The notes beneath the pieces were generated by a model. That model worked only from the letters and a program-made list of their open reading frames with translations, was not told where the DNA came from and did not search any database. From Lederbergia panacisoli (GTDB taxonomy: Bacteria > Bacillota > Bacilli > Bacillales > Bacillaceae_C), in the NCBI RefSeq assembly GCF_024626525.1, contig NZ_JANJGU010000009.1, forward strand, positions 62,001 to 126,000: DNA of 64,000 bases, read 5' to 3'. The stretch's first letter is position 1. Every line of letters begins with the position of its first letter. Shown in pieces: positions 16,700 through 25,474 of this stretch. The translations under genes and the position numbers were made by a program.

Positions 16700-17377
16700 A
16701 TGGACACTATAGGTTTTCGCATATCATCACTTGATCAGAGACCAAACAAAGATTTACTCGAACGCTTTAAAAATATCGCTACACCCTTACTAAGTGATAA
16801 TATGAACCGTCTACAAGGCGCTTATGCAAATCTAAAACCATTGCATAAAAATGGTCGACTTGTTGGTCCAGCCTTAACCGTTCGAACTCGAGCAGGAGAT
16901 AACTTAATGGTCCATAAAGCGATAGATCTTGCCCAGCCGGGGGACGTAATTGTGGTTGATGCCGGGGGAGAAACGACCCAAGCGATTGTTGGCGAAATTA
17001 TGATGAGGCTTGCGCAAAAAAAAGGAATTAATGGATTTGTTATTGATGGGGCGATTCGCGACACGGATGCTTTTATAGAATCTAATTTCCCCTGTTTCGC
17101 TAAAGGATCTACACATAGGGGGCCATATAAAGATGGACCTGGGGAGATCAATGAGCCTATAACGATTGGGAATATGATCGTTAACCCTGGAGACATCATT
17201 ATTGGTGATATGGATGGAGTTATAGCCGTTCCACTGCAACACGCTGAACACATTTTAAATCTTGCTATAGAACAAGAAAAGCGGGAACAGCTTATGTTTG
17301 AACAAATCGAACTTGAAACGATAGATCGTAGCTGGGTAGATGAAACGCTCCGGAAAAAGGGATGTGTGTTTGTTTGA
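16700..17377 (+). CDS. RraA-like aldolase/decarboxylase family protein (second copy)
   Basis: 225 residues, closer to the canonical 4-carboxy-4-hydroxy-2-oxoadipate/HMG aldolase group than its neighbour at 15040: ATPLLSDNMNRLQGAY, LVGPALTVRTRAGDNLMVHK, then VIDGAIRDTDAF with the Arg-Asp pair and VNPGDIIIGDMDGVIAVP. These enzymes release pyruvate or CO2 from branched or hydroxylated oxoacids. Start ATG 16700 lies behind GAGGGGAAAGGGG, 16 bases after the dehydrogenase. The downstream Ldh-family gene begins within its stop codon (TTGA overlap). Two divergent RraA-like proteins in one operon suggest two steps rather than redundancy. Confidence 0.84.
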   Translation: MDTIGFRISSLDQRPNKDLLERFKNIATPLLSDNMNRLQGAYANLKPLHKNGRLVGPALTVRTRAGDNLMVHKAIDLAQPGDVIVVDAGGETTQAIVGEIMMRLAQKKGINGFVIDGAIRDTDAFIESNFPCFAKGSTHRGPYKDGPGEINEPITIGNMIVNPGDIIIGDMDGVIAVPLQHAEHILNLAIEQEKREQLMFEQIELETIDRSWVDETLRKKGCVFV

Positions 17378-18447
17378 ACCGAAAATACTATTGGAAACAA
17401 TTACAAAATTATTGTACACAATTATTCGAAAAAGCAGGATTACAAAAGAATGATGCACAAATAGTGGCGGAATCACTCATATTGGCAGATCTCCGAGGTG
17501 TGGACTCACATGGCGTGGTAAGAACGGATATATATTTAAGGCGTTTAAAAGCAGGAATGATCAACCTAGACTCTGAGATGGAAATAAAGGAAAACGGCCC
17601 TGTTGCTCTATTAGATGGGAACAACCGCTTAGGAGCTATAGTTGGAACAAAAGCATTGGATTTAGCAATTGAAAGGACCAAAAGTTCCGGTATTTCAGCA
17701 GTGGGAGTCAAACATTCCAACCATTTTGGGACATGCGCTTATTTTTTACAAAAAGCAATACAGCAGGATTTGATTATGATTATAACGTCAAACGCCTCCC
17801 AAACGATGCCTCCAATTGGAGGGGTTCGCCCTTTCATTGGTACGAATCCTTTTTCCGTGGGAGTGCCAACTGGGAAGCATCCGCCGTTTATTTTAGATAT
17901 GGCAACAAGTGTTGTCTCTAGAGGGAAAATTATCGTAGCTGCACAAAAAGGAGAAGAAATACCTGACACTTGGGCAGTTGATAAATATGGGAACCCGACA
18001 ACAGATGCGACAGAAGCATTGGAAGGATCAGTACTGCCTATGGGTGGTGCAAAGGGATATGGTCTTTCGATGTTCATTGACATTATTAGTGGGGTTCTTA
18101 CAGGAGCAGGTTTTGGGAAATATGTAAATAATATGTATGAAAACTGGGAAGAAACACAAAATGTAGGACACTTTTTTATCGGAATTGATATAAAAAAATT
18201 CATGCCAATTGAAGAGTTTAAAAAAAGAATAGACCAGTACTTTGACGAAATTAAGGCTGAACCTAAAGCTTCGGGGGTTAAGGAAATCTATATTCCCGGT
18301 GAGATTGAACAAAAGCATGTTGAAGAACGAAAGCAATATGGTATCGAACTTCCTATAAAGGTAAAAGAAGAGTTAAGAAAATGGGGAGAAATTTACCATC
18401 TAAATATAAATGATTATTTATTGAATCCAGAGGAAGTATTCGAATAA
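17374..18447 (+). CDS. Ldh/malate dehydrogenase-2 family NAD(P)H oxidoreductase
   Basis: About 357 residues of the YlbC/ComC/AllD type, unrelated to classical lactate dehydrogenase. The catalytic block LADLRGVDSHGVVRTDIYLR is at the N-terminus, VKHSNHFGTCAYF holds the conserved His, and PMGGAKGYGLSMFIDIISG is the cofactor/substrate region. Substrates in the family are 2-hydroxyacids such as malate, ureidoglycolate, sulfolactate and 2,3-diketogulonate. I chose TTG 17374: it overlaps the upstream stop as TTGA and has AAAGGGA 11 bases before it, whereas ATG 17362 abuts that same site. It probably oxidises or reduces a hydroxyacid intermediate of the island. Confidence 0.85.
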   Translation: MNRKYYWKQLQNYCTQLFEKAGLQKNDAQIVAESLILADLRGVDSHGVVRTDIYLRRLKAGMINLDSEMEIKENGPVALLDGNNRLGAIVGTKALDLAIERTKSSGISAVGVKHSNHFGTCAYFLQKAIQQDLIMIITSNASQTMPPIGGVRPFIGTNPFSVGVPTGKHPPFILDMATSVVSRGKIIVAAQKGEEIPDTWAVDKYGNPTTDATEALEGSVLPMGGAKGYGLSMFIDIISGVLTGAGFGKYVNNMYENWEETQNVGHFFIGIDIKKFMPIEEFKKRIDQYFDEIKAEPKASGVKEIYIPGEIEQKHVEERKQYGIELPIKVKEELRKWGEIYHLNINDYLLNPEEVFE

Positions 18448-18460
18448 GAAGGTGGCATAT

Positions 18461-19627
18461 ATGGATAGGATTTTTAGATATGAAATCCCAACGACAATTG
18501 AGTTTGGAAATGGAGCAGTTAATTTTTTGCAAAATCATATAGCGGCTTTAAACGGTACGAAAGCGTTAATTGTTACAGATCCAGGAGTTGAAAAGGCTGG
18601 TGTGGCTCGTGTTGTTAGTGAAGTGTTAGAAAAAGCAGGAATCCCATATGAAATATTTAATGAAGTTGAGCCAGACCCGGATATCGAAGGAGTAATGAAA
18701 GGTAAAGAACTCGCGTTGGAAATGAATTGTGACGTTATCTTGGGACTTGGCGGAGGAAGTTCATTAGATACGGCAAAAGCCATTGGTTTAATGCTTGGGA
18801 ATAAAGGCCATATTAGGGATTATGTCGGAATTAATAAAGTACCGAATAAAGGAAAACCTGTAATCGCAATTCCAACTACTGCAGGGACGGGAAGCGAACT
18901 AACGATATGGTCAGTATTATCTGACAAGCTTCAAAAGGTTAAATTGAGTGTTGGGAGTTCGTTCAATTGCCCCGATCTTGCACTTTGCGATCCGGAATTG
19001 ACACTATCATTACCTGCGAAGGTGACAGCTGCAACAGGTATGGATGCCTTGACACATGCATTGGAATCCTATGTAAATAAAGCGACCCAGCCAATCTCCG
19101 AGGGGAAGTCTTTACAGGCCATGAAGTTAATAAATGAAAACCTGCGTACAGCTGTTGCACAAGGAGACAACAAAGAAGCAAGATACAATATGCTCCTTGC
19201 AAGTTTAATAGCGGCTATGGCATTTAATTCTACTAGACTAGGTCTTTCCCATGCATTAGCTATGCCTTTAGGAGCCTATTTTCATATACCTCATGGCACC
19301 GTTAATGCAATATTATTACCTGAAGTAATGGAATTTAACTTGGTTGGAAATATCAGCAAGTTCCGTGAAATAGCGAAACTATTTGATATGCCAATTGAAG
19401 GATTGTCACCTAGGGATGCTGCATATCAATCCGTTGTTGCCGTTCGTCAATTAAAACAAGATATAGGTATTCATGAAACATTATCAGATTTTGGAGTTAC
19501 AGAGAAAGATTTAAATTTAATCGCAGAAGAAGCAATGGAATCGGGAAATGTTCCTGTTAATCCTAGACTTACTTCGACTGAGGATTTAAAAAATATTTGC
19601 AGAGCAGCTATGGGAATGAAAGGGTGA
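18461..19627 (+). CDS. Iron-containing (group III) alcohol dehydrogenase
   Basis: 388 residues. Signatures: nucleotide-binding LGLGGGSSLDTAKAIGLM, then GTGSELTIWSVL, and the metal-ligand histidines in GLSHALAMPLGAYFHIPHG. Family members reduce or oxidise short-chain alcohols, diols, lactaldehyde or hydroxyaldehydes with NAD(P). ATG 18461 is chosen (AAGAAGG seven bases before); GTG 18452 overlaps that site. It sits in a run of tightly packed genes and is followed nine bases later by an aldehyde dehydrogenase, so an alcohol to aldehyde to acid sequence is the natural reading, perhaps on a hydroxylated C2-C4 compound. Confidence 0.88.
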   Translation: MDRIFRYEIPTTIEFGNGAVNFLQNHIAALNGTKALIVTDPGVEKAGVARVVSEVLEKAGIPYEIFNEVEPDPDIEGVMKGKELALEMNCDVILGLGGGSSLDTAKAIGLMLGNKGHIRDYVGINKVPNKGKPVIAIPTTAGTGSELTIWSVLSDKLQKVKLSVGSSFNCPDLALCDPELTLSLPAKVTAATGMDALTHALESYVNKATQPISEGKSLQAMKLINENLRTAVAQGDNKEARYNMLLASLIAAMAFNSTRLGLSHALAMPLGAYFHIPHGTVNAILLPEVMEFNLVGNISKFREIAKLFDMPIEGLSPRDAAYQSVVAVRQLKQDIGIHETLSDFGVTEKDLNLIAEEAMESGNVPVNPRLTSTEDLKNICRAAMGMKG

Positions 19628-19635
19628 TAAGTTAG

Positions 19636-21120
19636 ATGGCAAATAAGATGCGGGACTGGATTGAAGCGCATTCTGGAGGGATTTTTAAAAATTATATTAA
19701 TGGAGAATGGCTTGAAAGCAGAAGTGGTCAAACATTCCCATTATATGAATCTGCCATTCCTAATAAGGTTCTCGGGCTTTTTCCATCATCAAATAAAGAT
19801 GATGTAGAATATGCTGTTCAAACTGCACATGCTGCTTTTCAACTATGGAAAAAAACAACTGCCTCTGAAAAAGCCAAAGTTTTAAATGAATTTGCTGATT
19901 TATTGGAGCGAAACGAAGAAGAATTAGCCTATATTCTATCTTCTGAACAAGGAAAAGTGCTTAGTGAGTCACGGGGGGAAGTTAAGAGGGCAGCAGCTGA
20001 GACGCGTTTTAATGCTGGTGAGGCATATCGGGTAAATGGCATGACCGTTCCCTCTGAAATTCCCGGAATAACATGTCAAGTAATATCTCAACCAATAGGT
20101 GTAATTGCAGCGATATCTCCTTGGAATTTTCCCATTGTCACACCAGTTAGAAAAATTGCACCAGCCATTGCCTATGGCTGTACTGTAGTTTTAAAACCAT
20201 CATCTGACACACCTTGGTCGGCAGTAAGATTAATAGAATTATTGCATGAAGCTGGTCTACCAGAAGGTGTAGTCAACTTGATTAACGGATCGGGAAGTAA
20301 AGTTGGCGATTCGTTAGTAACTCATCCATTAGTAAAAGGAATTAGTTTTACAGGTTCAACTAAACTTGGTATCCAGATTAATAGAACAGCTGCAACTAGA
20401 TTAATAAAAACCCAGTTGGAAATGGGAGGGAAAAATGCCGCAGTTGTAGCGAATTATCATGATCTAGAATTTGCTGCAAAGCAAATTGTAAGTGCTGCTT
20501 TCACATGCTCGGGTCAACGTTGTACGGCAATAAGTAGAGTAATTGTGTTAGAAGAACAGGCAAATGAGCTCATCGAACATCTGAGGATATATATGGAGGC
20601 TATTCGGGTCGGGCCGGCATGGGAAGAAAATGCAAACATGGGGCCAGTGATAAATCAACATCAGTATGAAAATATTCTTGAATATATAGAGTTAGGAAAA
20701 AGTGAAGGTGCCGAAATTATTCTAGGTGGAACCGTCGCCAAAATTGAAGGCAACAAAGAGGGTAATTATATATCACCAACACTTTTTGTAAATGTTCATA
20801 AAGATATGAGAATTGCCCGTGAAGAAATTTTTGGCCCTGTATTAGTTGTTTTAAAAGCCAAAAATATGGAAGAGGCAATTGAGATGGCTAATAGTACCGA
20901 ATATGGACTGGCTGTATCTGTTTTCACGGATAATTTATCAATTTCAAACCAATTCAGTGAACAAATTGAGGCAGGGATGGTTCATGTCAATCACGGAACA
21001 GCAAGTCAATCACATATTCCTTTTGGTGGAGTGAAAAATTCCGGGTTTGGTGCATTCTCGATCGGTCATTCGAATCAGGACTTTTATACATCTTCGAAAG
21101 CTATTTATGTTAAGGCTTAA
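19636..21120 (+). CDS. NAD(P)-dependent aldehyde dehydrogenase (semialdehyde type)
   Basis: 494 residues, full length. Catalytic features: ISPWNFPIVTPVRKIAPA, the Glu in [12 protein letters not shown], the Cys in FTCSGQRCTAISRV, and the conserved EEIFGPVLVVL and FGGVKNSGFG. Best similarity by eye is to the succinate semialdehyde/alpha-ketoglutarate semialdehyde/betaine aldehyde groups; the exact substrate is open. It is a distinct paralogue of the aldehyde dehydrogenase at 26686. ATG 19636 has GGGTGATAAG before it. Last enzyme before the ABC transporter. Confidence 0.87.
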   Translation: MANKMRDWIEAHSGGIFKNYINGEWLESRSGQTFPLYESAIPNKVLGLFPSSNKDDVEYAVQTAHAAFQLWKKTTASEKAKVLNEFADLLERNEEELAYILSSEQGKVLSESRGEVKRAAAETRFNAGEAYRVNGMTVPSEIPGITCQVISQPIGVIAAISPWNFPIVTPVRKIAPAIAYGCTVVLKPSSDTPWSAVRLIELLHEAGLPEGVVNLINGSGSKVGDSLVTHPLVKGISFTGSTKLGIQINRTAATRLIKTQLEMGGKNAAVVANYHDLEFAAKQIVSAAFTCSGQRCTAISRVIVLEEQANELIEHLRIYMEAIRVGPAWEENANMGPVINQHQYENILEYIELGKSEGAEIILGGTVAKIEGNKEGNYISPTLFVNVHKDMRIAREEIFGPVLVVLKAKNMEEAIEMANSTEYGLAVSVFTDNLSISNQFSEQIEAGMVHVNHGTASQSHIPFGGVKNSGFGAFSIGHSNQDFYTSSKAIYVKA

Positions 21121-21210
21121 TGGTGTTTACTGCCCTTTACAAAGGGGGTCTTTCGAAAGAAAGATGTATCTCTGTTAAAAATATACGAAACAAAAGAAGG
21201 AGGAAAAAGG

Positions 21211-22548
21211 GTGAGCAAACTGTTGAAAAAGCCGTTTTTGTTACTCATTGCTGTATTTATGTTAGTAATAATGGCAGCGTGTTCAAAGGATAGTTCAGGA
21301 GGATCAAGCGGTAGTTCAAGTGATGGCTCAAAAAGTGGATCTTCAAAGGATGAAAAGGTAGAAATCCGCTTTGCTTGGTGGGGAGATACAAGTAGGAACG
21401 AAGTATATAACGGAATCGTTGATAGGTTCGAAGAGGAGCATCCTAACATTACAGTGAAAAGGGAATTTGGAGGTTGGGATGAATATTGGGATAAGCTTGC
21501 AACACAAATAGCGGGTGGAAATGCTCCCGACGTGGTTAGCATGCATCAATTTTATGTTTCCGACTATGCACGGAGAAATGCTTTGTATAATTTAAATCAG
21601 CTAGTAGACTCTCAGAATATCAATCTATCCGATTTTCCAGAATCGGCAGTAGACAGCGGAAAAGTTGATGGAAATATCTTCATGGTGGCGCAAGGATTGA
21701 CGATGCCTGGATATGCATTCAATACTGCGGTATTTGATGAACTTGGTATAGATTATCCGGAATTTGATTGGACATGGGAAGACATGGCTGAAAAAGCAGC
21801 TGAATTAAAACAAGCAATAGGTGACGAAAAAAAATGGGGATTAGTTGATTCCAGTGGAGCCTATAATAATATATTTCGATATTTTACCCGTCAAAGAGGT
21901 AAGGATCTTTTTACCGAAGACGGAAAGGTTGGTTACGATAAAGAAGATGTAGTCGCATGGTGGAGTATGTGGGATGATCTTCGGAAGAAGGATTTAATTC
22001 CCGACGCGGCAACTGGAAATGAATTTGCCAACGCGCCTCTTGAAGCTAATATGTTTGTAACAGGGGTAACTGCGATTGGGCAATTCCCGGCTAATCAAAT
22101 TAATTTGTATCAGGAACAATTTGATAATGGTGAAATTCAGATGGTTAGGATTCCAACAATGGCTGGGGCTCCGAACGGGGAATATATTGAAGGTGCCTAT
22201 TTAAGTATTGCCGAAAAATCAAAGCATCCTGAAGAAGCAGCCATGTTTATTGACTTCTTTATAAACTCTGAAAGGGCTGTTGAACTATTTAAAGTTCAGC
22301 AAGGTCCTCCAGCAGGTACTAAAATGTCTACTTTAGTTATGGATTTAATTGATCCTGCAGAAGCAAGAGCAGTAGAATTCATACAAAAAACAGTTCCGCT
22401 AGGAAGGCCAGCTCCTTATGCACCGGCTGGAAATAATGAAGTAGTTCAGGCTTTTGAAGATAATGCTGAGGCAATAGCTTACGGGCAAAAAACCGTAGAA
22501 CAAGCAGCTGAGGATTTTATGAAACAGGCAGAATCTATTTTACAATAA
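21211..22548 (+). CDS. CUT1-type sugar ABC transporter substrate-binding lipoprotein
   Basis: 445 residues. Signal peptide with lipobox (LVIMAACSKD), a Ser/Gly-rich linker, then a family 1 extracellular solute-binding domain (EIRFAWWGDTSRNEVYNGIV at the start, DFTWTWEDMAEKA-like hinge, SERAVELFKVQQGPPAG near the end). It would be anchored to the outer face of the membrane and catch a sugar or sugar acid for the permeases at 22658 and 23561. Start GTG 21211 follows AGGAGGAAAAAGG. An intrinsic terminator lies directly after it. Confidence 0.92.
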   Translation: MSKLLKKPFLLLIAVFMLVIMAACSKDSSGGSSGSSSDGSKSGSSKDEKVEIRFAWWGDTSRNEVYNGIVDRFEEEHPNITVKREFGGWDEYWDKLATQIAGGNAPDVVSMHQFYVSDYARRNALYNLNQLVDSQNINLSDFPESAVDSGKVDGNIFMVAQGLTMPGYAFNTAVFDELGIDYPEFDWTWEDMAEKAAELKQAIGDEKKWGLVDSSGAYNNIFRYFTRQRGKDLFTEDGKVGYDKEDVVAWWSMWDDLRKKDLIPDAATGNEFANAPLEANMFVTGVTAIGQFPANQINLYQEQFDNGEIQMVRIPTMAGAPNGEYIEGAYLSIAEKSKHPEEAAMFIDFFINSERAVELFKVQQGPPAGTKMSTLVMDLIDPAEARAVEFIQKTVPLGRPAPYAPAGNNEVVQAFEDNAEAIAYGQKTVEQAAEDFMKQAESILQ

Positions 22549-22574
22549 CCAATCAAAAGAAATAGATGGAACTC

Positions 22575-22622
22575 AATGATGCAATGATTTTAGGTTAAGT
22601 AAACATCATTGCATCATTTTTT
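22575..22622 (+). terminator. Terminator/attenuator between binding protein and permeases
   Basis: Arms AATGATGCAATGAT (22575-22588) and ATCATTGCATCATT (22605-22618) pair perfectly over 14 bp, followed by six T. Partial read-through here would give the usual excess of binding protein over permease. Confidence 0.88.
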
Positions 22623-22657
22623 CGATAGGTTAAATCTATTATAAGGAGTTGGCTTTT

Positions 22658-23548
22658 ATGACTTATATGAAGGCCTGGTGGCATAAAAATTGGGTGGGAT
22701 ACTTATTCCTTACTCCATGGCTGCTCGGCATATTAGCATTCACTGCCATACCAATGGGGGCTTCTCTATACCTTTCATTCACTAAGTACGATATGTTTAC
22801 CGCTCCAGAATGGATAGGTTTAAAAAACTATCTGTCAATGTTTAATGATCCAAAATGGCAAAGCAGTGTATTAGTAACACTTAAATATGTTTTTCTTGGT
22901 GTTCCCCTCCAATTAACATTTGCCCTCTCTGTTGCGCTTCTTTTAAAACGAGGAATTCGGGGTGTTGGTATATACCGAGCAATGTATTATGTACCTTCAT
23001 TATTTGGAGGAAGTGTGGCTGTCGCAATCTTATGGCGTCAAATATTCGGTGGAGACGGACTTGTTAATAATTTATTAGGATCAATCGGTATTAAGGGAAT
23101 GAATTGGATTTCAAATCCGGACTCGGCTCTATATACACTTATCATTTTAATGATATGGCAATTTGGTTCTTCCATGGTTATTTTTTTAGCGGGATTAAAG
23201 CAAGTTCCAATTGAACTATATGAATCCTCAACGATAGATGGGGCCGGACCAGTAAAACAATTTTTTGCTATCACCCTCCCATTGATTACTCCAGTAGTGT
23301 TTTTCAATCTAGTAATGGGGATCATTGGAGCATTCCAAGCTTTTACTTCCGCATACATCGTAAGTGGCGGTAGTGGAGGACCTTTAGATTCAACACTATT
23401 CTATACTTTATATCTTTATCAAAAAGGATTTACTCATTTCCAAATGGGATTTGCTTCAGCAATGGCGTGGTTTTTATTAGTTGTTATTGCTTTCGTAACT
23501 GCCCTCGTCTTTGTTTCATCCAAAAGATGGGTCTATTACCAGGAATAG
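22658..23548 (+). CDS. CUT1 ABC transporter permease (UgpA/LacF-like)
   Basis: 296 residues with six predicted membrane spans, beginning with WVGYLFLTPWLLGILAFTAI. The EAA loop that contacts the ATPase reads ELYESSTIDGAGPVKQFFAI, and the motif continues TLPLITPVVFF. ATG 22658 is used because AAGGAG is nine bases before; TTG 22649 abuts that site. Partner of the permease at 23561. No ATP-binding subunit is encoded in the island, so it probably uses a shared MsmX-type ATPase, as many Bacillus CUT1 systems do. Confidence 0.92.
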   Translation: MTYMKAWWHKNWVGYLFLTPWLLGILAFTAIPMGASLYLSFTKYDMFTAPEWIGLKNYLSMFNDPKWQSSVLVTLKYVFLGVPLQLTFALSVALLLKRGIRGVGIYRAMYYVPSLFGGSVAVAILWRQIFGGDGLVNNLLGSIGIKGMNWISNPDSALYTLIILMIWQFGSSMVIFLAGLKQVPIELYESSTIDGAGPVKQFFAITLPLITPVVFFNLVMGIIGAFQAFTSAYIVSGGSGGPLDSTLFYTLYLYQKGFTHFQMGFASAMAWFLLVVIAFVTALVFVSSKRWVYYQE

Positions 23549-23560
23549 AGGTGAACATTC

Positions 23561-24466
23561 TTGAATACTGTAAAGACTACAGAATCGCTAGTGAGGGATG
23601 AACCTCTAGTGAGAAGAAACCATTATAAAAGCAAGAAGAACTTTAGGAATATGTTTATTCACATTTTTATTATTTTGCTCGGGGTGGCCATGCTGTATCC
23701 ATTGCTTTGGATGGTCAGTAGTTCTTTTAAGATACAAACAGAAATCTTTACAGGTATATCTTTTTTTCCAACAAAAGTAACCTTTGAAAATTACGTAAAT
23801 GGTTGGGCTGGTTTGTCCGGTATTACATTTGGCAGGTTCTTTATAAATACCTTTTTTATCATATTTATAGGAATCGTTGGAAATGTATTATCTTGCTCAA
23901 TGACTGCTTACGCTTTTGCTAGACTAAACTTTTCAATGAAAAAAATATGGTTTGCGATAATGCTCGTGACTTTAATGCTGCCATTTCATGTTACGATCAT
24001 TCCTCAATATATTATTTTTAACCATCTAGAATGGGTTAACACATACCTCCCTTTAACTTTACCGAGGTTTTTTGCGGTAGAAGGTTTCTTCATTTTCCTT
24101 CTTGTTCAATTTATGAGAGGTATTCCAAGTGAGTTAGAACAAGCTGCGAAAATTGATGGTTGCGGGCCAATCAGAATTTACTGGTATTTAATGATGCCAC
24201 TCTCATTACCTGCGATAGTCACAACAATGATCTTTACATTTATTTGGACATGGAATGACTTTTTTGGTCAGCTGCTCTATATAAGTAATATCGATTTATA
24301 TACAGTTGCGCTTGGATTAAGAATGTTTCTCGATTCTTCCGGAAAAAGTGCCTGGGGTTCAATGTTTGCCATGTCTACGTTATCCTTAGTTCCTTTGTTT
24401 GCAGTCTTTATCTTTTTCCAACGTTATTTAATAGAGGGAATTACTACTGGTGGAGTAAAAGGTTAA
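23561..24466 (+). CDS. CUT1 ABC transporter permease (UgpE/LacG-like)
   Basis: 301 residues with a basic N-terminus and six spans; LYPLLWMVSSSFKIQTEIF is the typical first periplasmic entry of this group. The EAA motif is ELEQAAKIDGCGPIRIYWYL. It starts at TTG 23561 behind AGAGGTGA, 12 bases after the first permease. Together with the lipoprotein it forms the importer of the island. The substrate is probably a sugar acid or short oligosaccharide derived from one (from context only). Confidence 0.92.
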   Translation: MNTVKTTESLVRDEPLVRRNHYKSKKNFRNMFIHIFIILLGVAMLYPLLWMVSSSFKIQTEIFTGISFFPTKVTFENYVNGWAGLSGITFGRFFINTFFIIFIGIVGNVLSCSMTAYAFARLNFSMKKIWFAIMLVTLMLPFHVTIIPQYIIFNHLEWVNTYLPLTLPRFFAVEGFFIFLLVQFMRGIPSELEQAAKIDGCGPIRIYWYLMMPLSLPAIVTTMIFTFIWTWNDFFGQLLYISNIDLYTVALGLRMFLDSSGKSAWGSMFAMSTLSLVPLFAVFIFFQRYLIEGITTGGVKG

Positions 24467-24514
24467 TCATATTGCAACCAAAAATTAATTGTGAAATTAG
24501 GAAGGTGAATATAT

Positions 24515-24988
24515 TTGAGGATAGCTGTTGGAAATGATCATGCTGGCTACCCTTTAAAAGATTATATTATTAATCTTTTAAAAGAATTAAATATAGAGGT
24601 TATCTATTTTGGCAGTAATAGCAAATCACCTGTTGATTTTCCAGATATAGCCGAGAAAGTATGCAACGCGGTACGCAATAAAGAGGCTGAACGAGGATTA
24701 ATGATTTGCGGGACTGGTGTTGGTGCAAGTATAGCCGCTAATAAATTTTCAGGAATTCGGGCAGCCGTTGCACATGATACATATTCTGCCCACCAATGTG
24801 TTGAACATGATGATGTGAATGTTTTATGCATAGGAGCACAAATAATAGGTGAGCGCCTCGCAAAAGAAATAATGGCAACTTTTTTGAAATCAGAATTTAG
24901 TACTGAGGAACATTTTAGAAGAAGGGTGAATAAGCTTCGAGAAATAGAGTTAAAAACAGCACGTGAACTACAAAATTATATTAAATAG
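24515..24988 (+). CDS. RpiB/LacAB-family sugar-phosphate isomerase
   Basis: 157 residues. Family marks: AVGNDHAGYPLKDYI at the start, the active-site Cys in GLMICGTGVGASIAANKFSG, and the HDTYSAHQCVEHDDVNVLCI block. RpiB interconverts ribose and ribulose 5-phosphate; close relatives act on allose, galactose or tetrulose phosphates (for example EryI/DerI in erythritol and threitol breakdown). Given the four-carbon acid kinase nearby a tetrose- or pentose-phosphate role is plausible. TTG 24515 follows AGGAAGGTGA. A terminator begins at its stop codon. Confidence 0.86.
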   Translation: MRIAVGNDHAGYPLKDYIINLLKELNIEVIYFGSNSKSPVDFPDIAEKVCNAVRNKEAERGLMICGTGVGASIAANKFSGIRAAVAHDTYSAHQCVEHDDVNVLCIGAQIIGERLAKEIMATFLKSEFSTEEHFRRRVNKLREIELKTARELQNYIK

Positions 24989-25050
24989 AACTATTTGGTA
25001 AAGGACATGCGCACGAAGTTTTTTGTGCCTTGTTCTATTTTTCTTTTTTA
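24983..25050 (+). terminator. Intrinsic terminator after the RpiB-like gene
   Basis: AAATAGAAC (24983-24991) pairs with GTTCTATTT (25032-25040); an inner stem pairs AAGG and GCAC with GTGC and CCTT. T-rich tract follows. It closes the LacI-led operon. The 25051-25177 gap holds the promoter region for the next operon; no clear site stands out. Confidence 0.75.
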
Positions 25051-25177
25051 TACCGATTAATAAAGGATATTCAATCTTCAATATAGAAACAATCTAACAT
25101 GGTAGAGTATAGTTTCATATTTTTTTGGCGCTTACAAAGAAAAAATACAAAAAACTTGAAAGGTGGTGTTTTTATAG

Positions 25178-25474
25178 ATGAATATTTACCAAGCCGTAAC
25201 TATGAATGAAAATGATAAAGTTGCAGTTGCTTTAAAAAATGTAGAAAAGAACTCTACTGTAGAATTAATGCATAAGAATGAAATGATCAAGGTTGTACTG
25301 CTGGATGATATTGATTTTGGCCATAAGTTTTCAATCGTTCCGATAAAAAAGGGAGAGAAAATTTTAAAATATGGAGAGGTCATTGGCGCTGCAACAAGAG
25401 ATATCGAGGTAGGAGAACATGTTCATGTGCACAATCTAGAAGGAACCCGTGGGAGAGGTGATCAAGTTGGATAA
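25178..25474 (+). CDS. UxaA-family dehydratase/lyase, small subunit (SAF domain)
   Basis: 98 residues forming one SAF-type domain: NIYQAVTMNENDKVAVALKN, then GHKFSIVPIKKGEKILKYGE and IGAATRDIEVGEHVHVHNLE, the last being the signature shared by altronate and galactarate dehydratase N-termini. In UxaA and GarD this domain is fused to the catalytic part; separate small subunits are known in SuyAB ((R)-sulfolactate sulfo-lyase) and similar enzymes. ATG 25178 follows GGTGGTG. Overlaps the large subunit by eight bases, implying coupled synthesis. Confidence 0.85.
   Translation: MNIYQAVTMNENDKVAVALKNVEKNSTVELMHKNEMIKVVLLDDIDFGHKFSIVPIKKGEKILKYGEVIGAATRDIEVGEHVHVHNLEGTRGRGDQVG

Noticed and set aside
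16822-17400. 192-codon minus-strand frame opposite the second RraA-like gene
   Set aside because: Shadow of a clear family gene; no start site and biased composition.
17739-18203. 154-codon minus-strand frame opposite the Ldh-family gene
   Set aside because: Mirror frame of a gene with strong motifs on the + strand.
25110-25140. Catabolite-repression (cre) site in the leader of the UxaA genes
   Set aside because: One half (TGTAAGCG on the minus strand) fits but the other half does not match the consensus, so it is not listed as a site.
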